Positions 48,680-60,600 of a DNA stretch of 64,000 bases are shown here, in pieces. How positions within the stretch are numbered: position 1 is the first letter of the stretch; every line of letters begins with the position of its first letter. This DNA is from Brienomyrus brachyistius (Eukaryota > Chordata > Actinopteri > Osteoglossiformes > Mormyridae): contig NC_064543.1 of the NCBI RefSeq assembly GCF_023856365.1, forward strand, positions 11,387,459 to 11,451,458. The letters are read 5' to 3'. The translations under genes were made by a program, and so were the position numbers. The notes beneath the pieces were generated by a model. That model saw only the letters and a list, made by a program, of their open reading frames with translations, ran no database searches and was not told the DNA's origin.

Positions 48680-49340
48680 GTAGCCTAGAGACTGTTTCCC
48701 AGGCTGTAATATGGTAATGGAATTTCAGAGACGGGCTCACTTTATCTTTCCTATTATTTTATTACATCAGTGAGCGGTTACTAAAAATACAGTGAGGATT
48801 AACGACCAGTCTATAATATTTTATAGCACTTTGATAATATAAAATGAGCAGTAGCTCATGGTAAAATGATCTGATAAGAGTTCACGATTGTTAAAACTAC
48901 AGTGGATATTTCAGACGTTTAGAGCAGCGAAACAGCGGATCCGTTCTAATTTGCGTGAAAACACTGCGTGTCTCCCCCCATTGTAAAAATCTAAGCGCAG
49001 TCGCTTAATTCTTTCGTAGGGGATTTTTTTTTTTACAGGATGAGAGCATTCTTCTTCCTTCCCCCTTTCCCTATTCTACACAAATTAGGCACGGTCCTGG
49101 AGGGCGAAATAACAAGAGGTTACTCAAAGACTGTGTGTTTAATTAATTGAAAAATGCTCAAATTGCTTTTACAGTTGTTATGTAAAGTTAAAATACAGGG
49201 CTGGCACTGCCAGTACTCAGCCATAATTAGAACCCATGGGGATGAAATATTTAGCATTAGTAATGTAGCAGCAGTCAGGACACAAATTTCTATTTTAGTA
49301 ATGAAAGCGGCACAGTGTTCTCGCAAATGGCGGGCGCGAC
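48680..49340. promoter_or_regulatory. Candidate conserved noncoding element
   Basis: Unique sequence with dense homeobox-type words: TATTTTATTACATCAGTGAG, GTGTTTAATTAATTGAAAAA, CAGCCATAATTAGAACCC, TTAGCATTAGTAATGTAGC and ATTTTAGTAATGAAAGC. It has the strongest enhancer-like texture in the right half of the window. Conservation was not tested. Confidence 0.35.
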
Positions 49341-49389
49341 AGCTGTGACGAGAGGGGCAGCCTGGGATATCTCACGGAGACACTTCACC

Positions 49390-49451
49390 ACGGTGGCAGT
49401 TGGACCCGCGTGTAAGAGATACGCGGGTCCAAATCCCAGTGGCGGCACCGT
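49390..49451. repeat. 62-nt two-part inverted repeat (hairpin)
   Basis: The inner arms TTGGACCCGCGT (49400-49411) and ACGCGGGTCCAA (49421-49432) are perfect over 12 bp around a 9-nt loop. The outer arms ACGGTG (49390-49395) and CACCGT (49446-49451) add 6 bp. The part GGGTCCAAATCCC resembles a pol III B box, so it may be a tRNA-derived relic or a folded RNA. Confidence 0.7.
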
Positions 49452-52193
49452 TTACTCAAAGTGTTTGGGTTTCTAATTGGACGGAGGGCTGGGTCTCCTG
49501 CCAAGGGGTCCACCGGATGGTGAAACTCCCAGCTTTCCCAGATGCCCCCCCTCACCCCCAAAAAAAAAACCACCACGACAACAATCACTAGAAGCCTTCC
49601 CCTTCAACCCCCCACCCCACCCTACCCCCCCAACAGTCACCGTTCTACACTTGGACAGTCACCACCCTACTGCAAACACAAACTCCTTCCTGAAGTTCAG
49701 GTCTCCCACCACCACCACCAAAAAATAAGAAATGGCAAGGCGGGGCTGGGGCAGGGGGGGGGGGGGTCGTGTTTATGCAAACCTTAATTAGATGCGAAGT
49801 GTAATTGCCGCAGTGATACAGTGTGAAACGCATGGCACCGATGCCTTAATGATCTGAAATGGCGGATGGCGAGGGACCCGCTGGGATTCGACGGCTGCGC
49901 TAAGCGCCGCGCGGCATTTGGTTTGGCCTTCCGTGTGACAGTCGAACTGCTTTTAATGCCCAGTTAGCAAGACGCTTCTGGATGCTTCCATCTCATTTTT
50001 AAATGGGCCGTGTACAGACATCGACAGCTGACGGAGGCACCCGGCGTTCACATCCGAGTGTATCGGGTTCCCGGCTAATGAGAAATAATAAAGGTTATTC
50101 CTACTAAAGGGCTTTGATCTCTTCATGCCGCGGAGGTCAGGAGCACAGCGACAGTCGGCAGAGAGTGGGAGTCCTAATTTAAGCCTTTGGTTGGGAGGTG
50201 GCTGGTAGGATGTAAACACAGGGACAGCGGCCGACCATGGAAATATTCACAGGCTTCCATTTGGCAGATGGTTACTTTATGGCCTTGGAGAAGAGGTCTC
50301 GATAATCCATTAATAAGTGCTCCGTTAACTCTCACACCATAGCAAATCGGCTCCCTGCACGCGAGAGTGCTCAGTGTCACTGCTGCTGTTACCGTCTGGA
50401 TCTTAACTACTCCGCCAGTTTTTTTTTCTTCTTGTTAATATATTCCTTCTTTGTTGTGTGTGGTGCATTCTGGGAAGGCAGGTCTAATTTATGGGGATGT
50501 GGCCTGAGGGACGACATGGAATATTGCGACCTATATAGAATATTGCCGTCCTCCCCCGCCATTGGTATAAAATACATACAAGCCCAGGTATATGCTGCGT
50601 CTCTGTCCCTCTATGTTCATTTGCACTCCTACTTTGCATAAACGTGCTATATATACCTTGGCGTAGTATAGATCTGAAAGTAATGAATAAAACAACCAAA
50701 CAGTCCAACAAATCAGGATGAATCATTTGAATCGGTCCCATGTCTGCTGTGTGTTTACATTTTACTTTACGCGACGTGCTTATCGTGTCATTCAGACATT
50801 TTCTGTAGATTTTATAGATGCGCAGTCATTGAAAATGTCCTGTATTTACAGTGCGTAGACTGCTGAAGACAGGAGCTTGACAGCTGCATCAAAGGCCGGT
50901 GTGTAAACGTGAAGAGATGGAGGTGAGAGCGAAGGCAGGTAATCTCTAACCCTTCAGCGGAAGCACTGGCGACCTCCGGGGGGAAATATGCTAATTGCGA
51001 CTCCAAAGTGGCGCAAACCCCTAGTTATGCGATTTCCCTCAACAGCTTGGGTTCTGCCAAAGTGACAGGGCGCCGGAGGGAGCAGGGGTCGGCGCATGTG
51101 TGTGTGCAGTCTGGCGTTTGGGGAGGGGGGGGGGGGTGTTTGTATTCAGCCCAGGGAATAGCTTGTGCGGGAATCAAACAAACAAGGATTCTCACTCCGA
51201 ACTGGCCTTTATCTGGAACAGTCACGTTATCATACCTGCGTGAGGTTCACCCTGGATTACCGGGCCTGTTTACCTCTTGACTATCTGCTCAGCGCATTCT
51301 GTGCTCATAGCAGGGCCTACACCAGAAGCAGCTCAGTCAAGACTCACTCTGCCAGTGCAAATTGACCAATAATAAGTAGCTGGTGCTTTTAGTCATAGTG
51401 ACCCACTGGATTCCCCTCCAAAAGGAAACAGATAATAAAGGTCAGAGGTCAGGGATACCAGTATGGGTCTCTCGGCTAATGGTGTGCATCATTGGTGGTG
51501 CCAGTGTTGGGCTAGTGAGGGTTAAACACCAAATGTTTTTAGCGAAGCCCTGAGTATTTTTTAGTCATGGTTTGTCCATTATATGTATAATGGATAATGT
51601 GGTTTTGTTGTCATGACACAGAACTAACTTCTTTTGAATGGAAGTAATGGACGCAAGTGCAGATGGACCCTGACTCATCGACAGGGTTCTGCGCTCAATC
51701 CTGGTTCTCCCCTCACCCTAGAACCACCACTGGCAGGCACAGTTGATGTTGTTGGCTCACCGTCGCAATTTAACAGTCATGCAGTTTGCTTAGCTTGTAG
51801 CCGCATGGCTTGTAGCACTTGGTAACACACCTACGCAAAGCCCCGAGTCACGCTACACCTGTAACAACTGTTTTGAGGGTTTGCCTGCAAGGCTTGAAGT
51901 CATACTCATAAGGATTGACGTTTGACAGTGATGTTAATCACACTGAGTAAAAAGACCTCCAGCTAGCTTCTGAGGGTGGGGGGAGTATGCGGTGGGCAGG
52001 ACACACGAGGGCCATATATGACAGGAACTCCCTATCCCTTCATCGCCAATCCAGTTTTTCCAACCCCTCCAAAAGAATTCTCCCAGGGGGTCTCCGGATC
52101 CGCACTACAAGATGCTCCGGAAACTGCCCCGTGTCTCTACCCTGTCCGCACCCATTTTCCAGAAACAACCCCACCCCCACCCCCCACACTCAC

Positions 52194-52273
52194 CACGGGG
52201 GCTCCGTTGATCGAGGAATCCAGGGCATGGGGGGAAGAAAATGCCGTGGAGATGAAACAGATGACAAAGGCGG
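52194..52273 (-). CDS. Candidate secreted-protein gene, exon 2 (signal peptide)
   Basis: This 80-nt exon has acceptor CTACCTCCACAATACAG|CC and donor GCCCCCGTG|GTGAGTGTG, both strong. With exon 1 it encodes 29 residues: a hydrophobic core (AAFVICFISTAF), a likely signal-peptidase site near FSS|PHA, and a short polar segment (LDSSINGAPV). It enters in phase 1 and leaves in phase 0. The opposite strand also has a good donor motif (GATGAG|GTGAGTG at about 52310), so a plus-strand transcript cannot be excluded. I do not recognise the family. Confidence 0.45.
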
Positions 52274-52447
52274 CTGTATTGTGGAGGTAGGGATCACACA
52301 GGCAGATGAGGTGAGTGATAGACAATAGCTGATGTAAAATTCCTTCACATCTTCCCTGATTCGTATTCACAGATTTCCTCTGCTCTCCGCCACACTCGCA
52401 CTCGCACTGCCTGTCTCTTTTCTTCTCCGTCCCTTTCATTTCCTCAC

Positions 52448-52454
52448 CTTGCAT
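52448..52454 (-). CDS. Candidate secreted-protein gene, coding exon 1 (start codon)
   Basis: The minus strand reads ATGCAAG|GTGAGGAAATG, a start codon followed by a strong donor after seven coding nucleotides (phase 1). It joins in phase to the acceptor at 52273, and the split codon becomes GCC (Ala). The joined product starts M-Q-A-A-F-V-I-C-F, a typical signal peptide. The 5' UTR would extend rightward, and no clear TATA box is seen. The exon is too short to stand alone; the case rests on the match of phase and signal peptide. Confidence 0.45.
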
Positions 52455-55400
52455 GTAGCCTTTACTCCCCTAAAATATTTGCTGTCTTTGTTCTCCGTCT
52501 AAATGATGCGTCTGATCACCCGCAATTCAAAGCTTTCCTGACAGAGTTTTTTTTTTCTCTCTGTCTCTCTCTCTAATCTGTTTCTTCAGACTTCATTTCC
52601 CTCCATTTGAATGTGATTTTTCCCCCTGGAGTAGTACTTTAGCTCTTTCGATGATATGACATTAATTGTGCATTTGTTTACATGATTGTTTGCTAAAAAA
52701 CTGGGTTAAAACCAAAGGTGGAAAAACAACATAAAAATGAATATTTGCAGCTGATAAATGCATAAATAACTGTCAATAGAACCTGAAAGCCTTCTTCATC
52801 TAATGAAAGAGATATGTGATTGTACATTTGATCTTTAAAATTTCCATAATTTGGGTAGCAAAAAAAAATTTAGGCTTTCATCCCAGGAATGTCAGCCATC
52901 CACCTTGATTTTGAACCAGGAAGAATCATTCTCTAAGTATTACACCAGTAGCTGGATTATAAACATTAAGGTCAAGAAACCAGCCAATCAGATCAGTCCT
53001 CTTATCTCAAATAGTGGTCGGCCATTTTCTGGCTTCTTTACCTCTGTGCCGACCTGCTACAGAGAGGAAAAAAGTACATTGCCTCTAATTGTGGGAGTGG
53101 TTAAAATGAACAGGGGGACAGGCCCCCCCCACCGCCAGACTTGTGCATAGTTACGCAGGTGCCAGCATTCGCTAAATCAGTCCCCGAATAAAGCGGTAAT
53201 CATCTGCGGGCAGATCTGCATGCCGAACAGCATTTGTTTTGCTTGTGGGGGAGTCTGGCATGCGATAATTTAGGTGGGAATTGTTTGACAAAGCTGGTTA
53301 GCTTGAGGAGCGACTCGGTGGAGGGAATGCACAGCCCCCTTTACACTGGAAAGAGAGAACATTACTCATTGTTGAAGTGATGCATTGGAAGTGATATCAT
53401 GGACCTCCAGGGTACAAGCTGAGAAAAGGTCTTTGATATATTTAAAGAACAAACTGTTAAGGAAATGGGGGAGGGGGGGGATCGCCTGCTTTTCAGCTGC
53501 TCGAAAAATCAATGGGCCTGACAGCACATTTCTGGGCGTATATCTTAGTAACGATATTTTCAATCTGCAACCTGTAATGAGTCTGTAAAACAAACAAAGG
53601 TGTACAAAACGGAGATAAACAGACACGACTTCATCTGCCGTTCGCGCCGGATGCTGCCCGGGTACAACCTGGAATCTCGCCGCACACCTCATACGGTCCT
53701 GCACGTGGGCCAAAGCCCCGCCCCTGTCCTTTGCTGGAGCTGACGGTGATTGATGGGATGGGGGGCGGGGGGGGGGGGGCTGAATCCACCGGCATGACTG
53801 AGCCACGCTTTGAAGTCACCCAAGAAGGACATAAATTGATATATCAGCTTAAGCCGTAGACCCTATTAAGGTAGTCCCTGGCAGGTTAATGCGATACTCC
53901 TCACCTTACCTTCCCCTCCATGAGCGCCACTGCGGCTCCAGGCCAGCAGGCCACAAACCCATTTTATTTTTCCACGGGTGACGTTCCTCTGACTGCAGCT
54001 GCCCTGACAGGAAATGGCAACGCGCTGAATGCTCAGCCGTTATCCTACGCCCCCCCGGTCTTAGCCTCTGGCCGACAGGCTGGCTTTTCTCTAACATTAG
54101 CCAGGATTCTGGGACTTGGGCAGCTCAGTCACGGTGTGATGTTATGCCCTCCTGACATCTCCCCCCCCGAGTTAAGCTCCGGTCAAAGCTGCAATTAAGG
54201 GCCCTTTTAGGGTCTCCTGGTGAACCCCGCCTGCCAAGTGTTCATCTATTTTTAATGCCAGGCAGCATTTTTAATTTTTAATTAATTCACGTGCCCAGTA
54301 CAGAATCGGCTCAAACTCTAGGACGCTCACCTCTCTCTGTGTCGCAGTCGGTTCCGCTTTGTTTTCTTTTCCACTCCTCACCTGTACATGTTGGTCGATT
54401 CCACTTCATGTCACAGGGGCCATGGGCTGGGTAGCCACTCTTAGGTGAGGAGATCATGATGTGTGTTTTATCCATCTCCCCACAATCAGCGTCATGAACC
54501 AGTCTGTTCTTTCCCATGTGGGCCTCTGGTGAAGGGCACCCATCCTTCTATCCAGGGAGTCGCACAGCGAAAAGATGACGGACACAGGAGATACTACACT
54601 GAGGAAAGGGTAGAGAGCAAAAACAATAACAATTCCTTCTTCTACAGAGGAAGATGGAAAAAGAAAGTAGGATCCCGGCTGCAGAACGTTTGGACCTGGA
54701 TGATTTAGATGGTAACATTGGGAATTATTAAAAATAATAATAATAAAAATATAATATTAAAAACAAGTAGACCTTGACTGTTAAAGTTTTCCTTGTTTGG
54801 TCAGGCTGTTTTATTTGCATCCCATGCACGCAGCCCTTAATGATGGATAATAGCCACCCTCTGAATTTTTTAACTTCTCCAGTGTGAGAAGCGTTTAGCC
54901 CCAAAGCCCAGCGCTGTTCTTGCTGTGGGCACTGCGGGTTCTGCCAACTGGTCTGCTGTTACTGGGCAGGGATGCAAACCAAGAGGCTTAAACCAAAGCA
55001 CTTAGAAAGATAAAAACAGCAACTCAGAAGGAGAGGAGCCCTTGAAACCTATTCTGCTGCAGAGTCCAATTCAGCGCACGGCAAACACCCAGGGGAGGGG
55101 TCACAGCCCCCGCCCCACGAAAACGTTCAAATGAACCCTGTATTGCCCCCCAAAGCCAGTGTTTTTAACTGTCTGACCACTGTGGTCTCCTGTTGCTGCC
55201 TGGCATATGTGGGTTCCAGCCTGGGGACGGGGGGTGGATTTAGGCCAAGGGATCCTTGAGAAAAGCACACTTTTGCTCTGGATGGATGTGTGACCCCTTC
55301 TGGGCCCAGGGGTTAAATCACGGTGGAGGGATGTCATCGGAATCTCTGCATCCCTACAGACACCCCAGGAGAAGTGGAGGGCAGCCCAACGAAACGTGGT

Positions 55401-56886
55401 CTCCATTTATACACGAAGCCTTAATGCTCCTTTATTTTACCAGATTTCCTGCGGCATTTCGTTTTGTCTCCAGGATCTTCTTGTGACATCGTTGCGTAAA
55501 GGGCGCCATTAGCAAGTAAAGGAGCTGCACAGTTTCTAGTCTTTGCTTCACAATATTTTAGTCAAACTGATGTGCAGAAAAATGGTGTGAATAAAGAATT
55601 TTTCAATAAAAAATACATATAAAACAATAACTTACACTGTGTTTCTAATTAAGTAATAATGGAATTAAATATTATTATTATTAATATTAACTGCAGTACA
55701 AAGTAGCATCTGTTAGAACCACAGTGAAACATTGTATATAATGTATTACAATTCAGTATTTATTATTTATAATATATTATTTATTTAGAACCCAACAGCT
55801 TCCTGTGCAAAAGTAACGCTGATAAAACATTGTTTTTTGACAAAATATATTTTTTGTTTTAATGGTGTTTTTTTAGGCACACACTTCCTATCGCTGACAT
55901 TTCTTACCAGTCTGCATTATTTCTGTACAGCTTGCAGTTTGCATTATCCCCCCCCCCCCCCTGTTACAGGCCCGCTTCCTCTAGTGAGGCGCGTCGGTGC
56001 TGTTTCGCCTTGAAGAAATCAATGGCAAGACATTCACCAAACAAAGATTCAAATCTAAGCACAAACATTTTTTTCTTATACCAGCCATATAAAACGAGAC
56101 AGAAACACTCACACACACATGCACACACAAGTTTCACTCCAGCTGCTCTCAAAAGATGCTTTGTGCATGCTCGGACCCACCACACCTTACAACTGCCACC
56201 CACCTCCCCTCACCCCCCCCCCCCCACCCCCCACCAAACCCCGTCAAATCCAAAATTCAGAGGCATCTCACTACAAGTGCACAAAGGAGCTATGAGGAGA
56301 ATAGCTCTCTGATGGGAAGATCCAGTGTTCACTCAAGCTTTTCGCATATATATATAGAATTTTGAATATCTAAACCATTATTTAGCATCCAAATCAGTTC
56401 TGCTTGTCTGGCTGATGGACAATTTTAGCGTGACCCCCGACTCTTCACACGCGACCCGCACTGTCGAGAAACTCCCGCATTGTTTCGCCTCTCAGCTCGA
56501 CTTTTTCTAACCTTTTTTATCCCCGCTTTTTCGAGCACTGTTTTTCCCTGCCGCACATTAAATATGTATAAGCAAACACTGGCTTTGACACATTTTAACT
56601 GCATTTATTTGCATTATACTGGTAAGGCTGGGACTTCTCCCAGCAGAGTTATAACCACACACTGGTGACACTGGGATTCACCATCTGCCCCGTGCCTGTG
56701 GGCCCTCCCTGCCCAATCGGGGATTTTCTGATATGCAGAAGAAGCTATTGGTGCCATAATTCTACATAAAGATGTCTTTAGGATTTTATAGTCTTTATAA
56801 CGTCTTTATTGTTTATGATTTATACCTCGTCTATTGCCATAGCAAATAAACACTAGAATTGCAGTTTTATCATCATTGCAATTGTA

Positions 56887-56888
<2 letters not shown>
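52455..56888. other. Noncoding region, no gene seen
   Basis: Upstream of the candidate secreted-protein start. A TC-rich run (52548-52575) lies where its promoter would be. TGATTGAT (53748-53755) is a Pbx-Hox-type site. The minus-strand frame at 53366-53806 has no domain. C- and A-runs occur near 53761-53780 and 55950-55962. Confidence 0.4.

Positions 56889-56926
<38 letters not shown>
56889..56926. repeat. (ATT)n microsatellite
   Basis: About 12 uninterrupted ATT units. Confidence 0.9.
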
Positions 56927-56999
56927 GAGCAGTTATAGTAGCTGTAGTCACATTCGTAATGTTATTATCTTTGGCTAATAATGTTGTGAAGGATAAGCT

Positions 57000-57600
57000 T
57001 GTGTAATATGGCAGATAAGAGTCCATCCCTCTTGTGAAATTTGATTTCCTCTGGCGCCGTGAATGTAAATACCATATCTGTCTTCCTCTCTGTTTAATAA
57101 ACGTCCTCCAGGTTTATTAATGTGCAAAAGGGTTGGGCACCTTTCCTCGGCTCCAGCTGAGTGCACACGCACCACAGGCGCACCGCTGTTTAAGGGGAAA
57201 GATTTACACAGCGGGCCCCGGCGAGTTTAATCCACCACCCCCCCACACCCCACTCACCCCACTCGACCCCCACCTTTGGAGCTCGACCCGGGAGCTGGCA
57301 TGAGAATCTAATTCTCAGATGGTGTGTTTATGATAGTCTCCATTACCTGTCACAGTGCGGACACATTTACTGATCTGTAAAGCTTTAGAATGAGCTCCTC
57401 CCTCTCGCGACTGATACCTTTCTACCTGCTGAACGGAGGCATATTTGAGGGAAATTGGGTTTAAAGATGGGGCACTCGTGAAAGTGCCTGGTATCTGGCT
57501 CGTGCTTATTCAACACTCAGAAGCGTGCAAATAGGCAAATCTTAGCCCAGCAGCTAATATGAATGCAAATAGGATTAGGACCCTGCTTCAGTGTTTGATA
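57000..57600. promoter_or_regulatory. Candidate conserved noncoding block
   Basis: Mostly unique, with TTTAATAAACGTCCTCCAGG, GGTTTATTAATGTGCAAAAG and AATATGAATGCAAATAGG, interrupted by a C-rich run at 57232-57270. Inferred from texture only. Confidence 0.25.
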
Positions 57601-60600
57601 TACAACTTAGGCTGCTTGGTATTTGGTGGGGCCTGACTGTCAGGCGAGAGATAGCCAGGCTGCCACCACGCAAACGCAAAGGGGACTATCCTAGGGGACA
57701 CCAGTTGGCAATGTTACTCACGCTCCCCTGCATTCCCCTGCTCTTCATTAAAATCAGCTGTGCACTCTGCTTCATTAACTTTTATATGCCTATTGTACTA
57801 AATAAAAAATATTTATTTCTAACTAACATGATTTTTTTGTTCCAGGCAGCTAACCAGGTAATCAGGGATTTTTAAGACTAAATCAGCATTTGACCATTTG
57901 CTCCAATGTTTATATTTGAATGTTGATTTGAAATGCGACATATTAGTCTAAATTCTCTGGCCTGTTCCTAACCCATGATTCATTGTGTTTCCACAGGCTG
58001 TTTGTCTTGTTGCCGTCAGATGCGACCAACATCTATTTGGCGTTACGCCACGTTTGTTACCGTTGTCTGAGCTCATACTGTTTTACGGCCTCGTATCATC
58101 TGTCCGCTTCCTCGGCTGCTTACTTTGTCCACACGGGGACGATAAGTAGCCTTTGCTGCAGCTGTAAATCTAAGCACCTTCGCTAAATCTGCTCAGGGGT
58201 CATAAATTAAACGCCGATCCTCAGTGGCCTTCGGCTTTTTCTCTCGGGGCCCGGACTGGAAGAAAAGGGGTCCCACGGAGAAAGCCGATCCCCTTCGGGG
58301 GCCTGGGCTCCTCAGGGTCAGAGGTCCCCCAACAGGATCAAGTCCTTGGGGGGGTCAACGGTGCGCTAACGAGACTGCTTTACAACCGGGATTCGTTTAC
58401 AGAGCATTCCTAGCGTCACCCCCTCCACCCGGCCCGTAAACGGCGAGTCTCTGGGATCCATCAAGCTGCGGCCTGGAGATGCTGGTGATGATGAGGAGAG
58501 GCTCACACCGAAGGATTTTGAGTGAAAGATGACGGCTTTTGTGTCGCTAATGGACATGTGCTAGCGTGCTACGTTAGCGAGTTCCAGGCCTCCTGCTCAG
58601 CACCTTGAACAGTTTAGATGTGAGCGCAGCTGGGTCAGATGGGAGCAGAGCAGGGTGGAAGCCTTGTGTCTGTTGCTAGAATTTAAAGAATTACAACAGC
58701 GGACCGTTTGTTCACCCGTGAAGCTAATGTGCTAACATTAAAATGCATTTGCAAAGACACCTTAGCAGCTTAGGGGAGCGTCTCAAAAGCTAGCTCCTTG
58801 TTTCAGCGCCGAAGAGTATTAACTAACAAAGCCATACTAGGAAATCACCACCTAGCTCCAGTATTATCTTCGGTGTGACCATAACGCAGCCGATGCATGG
58901 GAGTGACAGTGATATGATTAAAAAAGGATCTGCGTAGAAACAATGATGGCTTGAATAGTTTGTTGACATCCCCTAAAAGTGTGTGACAACGAATGCCATC
59001 AGTTCTCCACGAAATGATGGAAGCTCAGGGTTTACAAAGTTGTGGTGTGGTTCTTTAACTGTCAAAGATGGCCTCCTGTCCAGACCGATACGCTGAGGAC
59101 TACACGGACCAGCACTGCACTGTGATGTGCCGAACTCATCCCCGTCATGCATCTTTACTCACAGCCTTGGAGGACGGTGGCGTTTGCATGTTTCCCGGCT
59201 ATTTTTTCCCAGCGATCTGCCTCAGTACAGAGACCCCACTGAACTAGAGAGGCTGTCAGAGCTCAGGTGAAGCACAGAGGCATTCAAGTACCTCGCGCGT
59301 CCAGATTATGGTTCGTACTGGCGGATGTTATTTTCACTGCCTTGAGCAGAGTCTGAGTGTGCAGACTGGGGGGAGTGGGGGCCTGGAGTCCCTGATTGAG
59401 CCAGGAGACGGGGGGAAGAAACGAACCCTCCAGAGCCAGAGCACTGGCCAGCAGTCTGTGGCTTAGGTCTGATTGCAAAGTAAATATGGAGGCCCACGCT
59501 GCTTCGGCTTGCAAGCAGGGCCTTAAGAAGGCAAACAGAAGAGGCTCCCCGTGGTCAGATGGGTTCACAAGAGTCTCAAGAAGTGATCTGGACCTATTGT
59601 GTTTATAACAAGTTCAAGGTGAAAGTGTGTGTTCAAAGACATTGAAAACGAACCACACACGACCTACGAAGACCTTGTATACCTACCACGTCCAGGTGAA
59701 ACTGTACATTCTCAAATGCAGAACCCCGTGCAAAACCAGGTGTTAGACCAGGTCTGGAGGTGAGCTTTCTGAAATCCCCCTGCATTATTTAAGAACAAAG
59801 AGCACACACAGGTGTGTTGGTAACTTACTGATAGGCCAGTTAATGGTTTGACTGCTGGGTGAATAGCTGCTTTGGAGGCCAAGCCTGAGATCGTTTAATA
59901 GGTGTCACCTGTCCATCACAGGACCCTCTGGTCTGCTGCCTCCTTATGATGATGTCAGAGAGGAGCCTGTCAGAAATTATCAGCAGTCAGATCTTCTGAG
60001 ATTAGCTTCACATCTGGAGGGCACCCACAGCTGGTACAGTCAGAAGACTGCTGGTTCACGTTAAAGCCTAAAACTTTAACGTGTTCCTGGGATTTGATAC
60101 AGGCAGCTAGGAAGTGCTTTGATTCCCTGTTCCTTACTCAGTTTATTAGGAAATTTAAAGGTGAATTTATGAAGGCCAGTATCTGCTGTCCAGCTGGCAT
60201 TTTTTTCCATTTTGTTGCATGGTAAACAAAGATCACCTTAAAATTCCTAAACTTAAGCCATAGCTTGGTAAAGTGCAGACTAAACCTGCTGGTTTAGCAG
60301 CGAAGGTAACTAATAAGTATTTTATAAATAAGGCAGTGATGACAATGATGATGATGGCATGAGGAAGCATCACAGATGCTATGTGGGGATTGTGACACTA
60401 CAGGGCAGAGATGTCTAAGGATTGCAATCCGCATGAGTGTGCGGGAATCCAGAAACCTGACGCAGGGCTGCTCCTGGCTCAGGCCCACCCCCCCGGCCCC
60501 GCAATGCACCACCTGCCTCTCACTGCAGATGGACAAGTGGCGTCTGCTGGTCCATCCGCCAAGCGTCAGCAGCAGTCAACGTTGTAATCGCAAACCAACC

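Larger units (their letters stand above)
46129..52193 (-). other. Putative large intron of the candidate secreted-protein gene
   Basis: If exons 52194-52273 and 45871-46128 belong together, this 6-kb interval is intronic or holds exons I missed. A 39-nt phase 0-0 segment at 48101-48139 (acceptor CCCACCTCAG, donor CACG|GTGATG) is the best further candidate. The interval also carries C-runs and a hairpin element. Confidence 0.25.
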
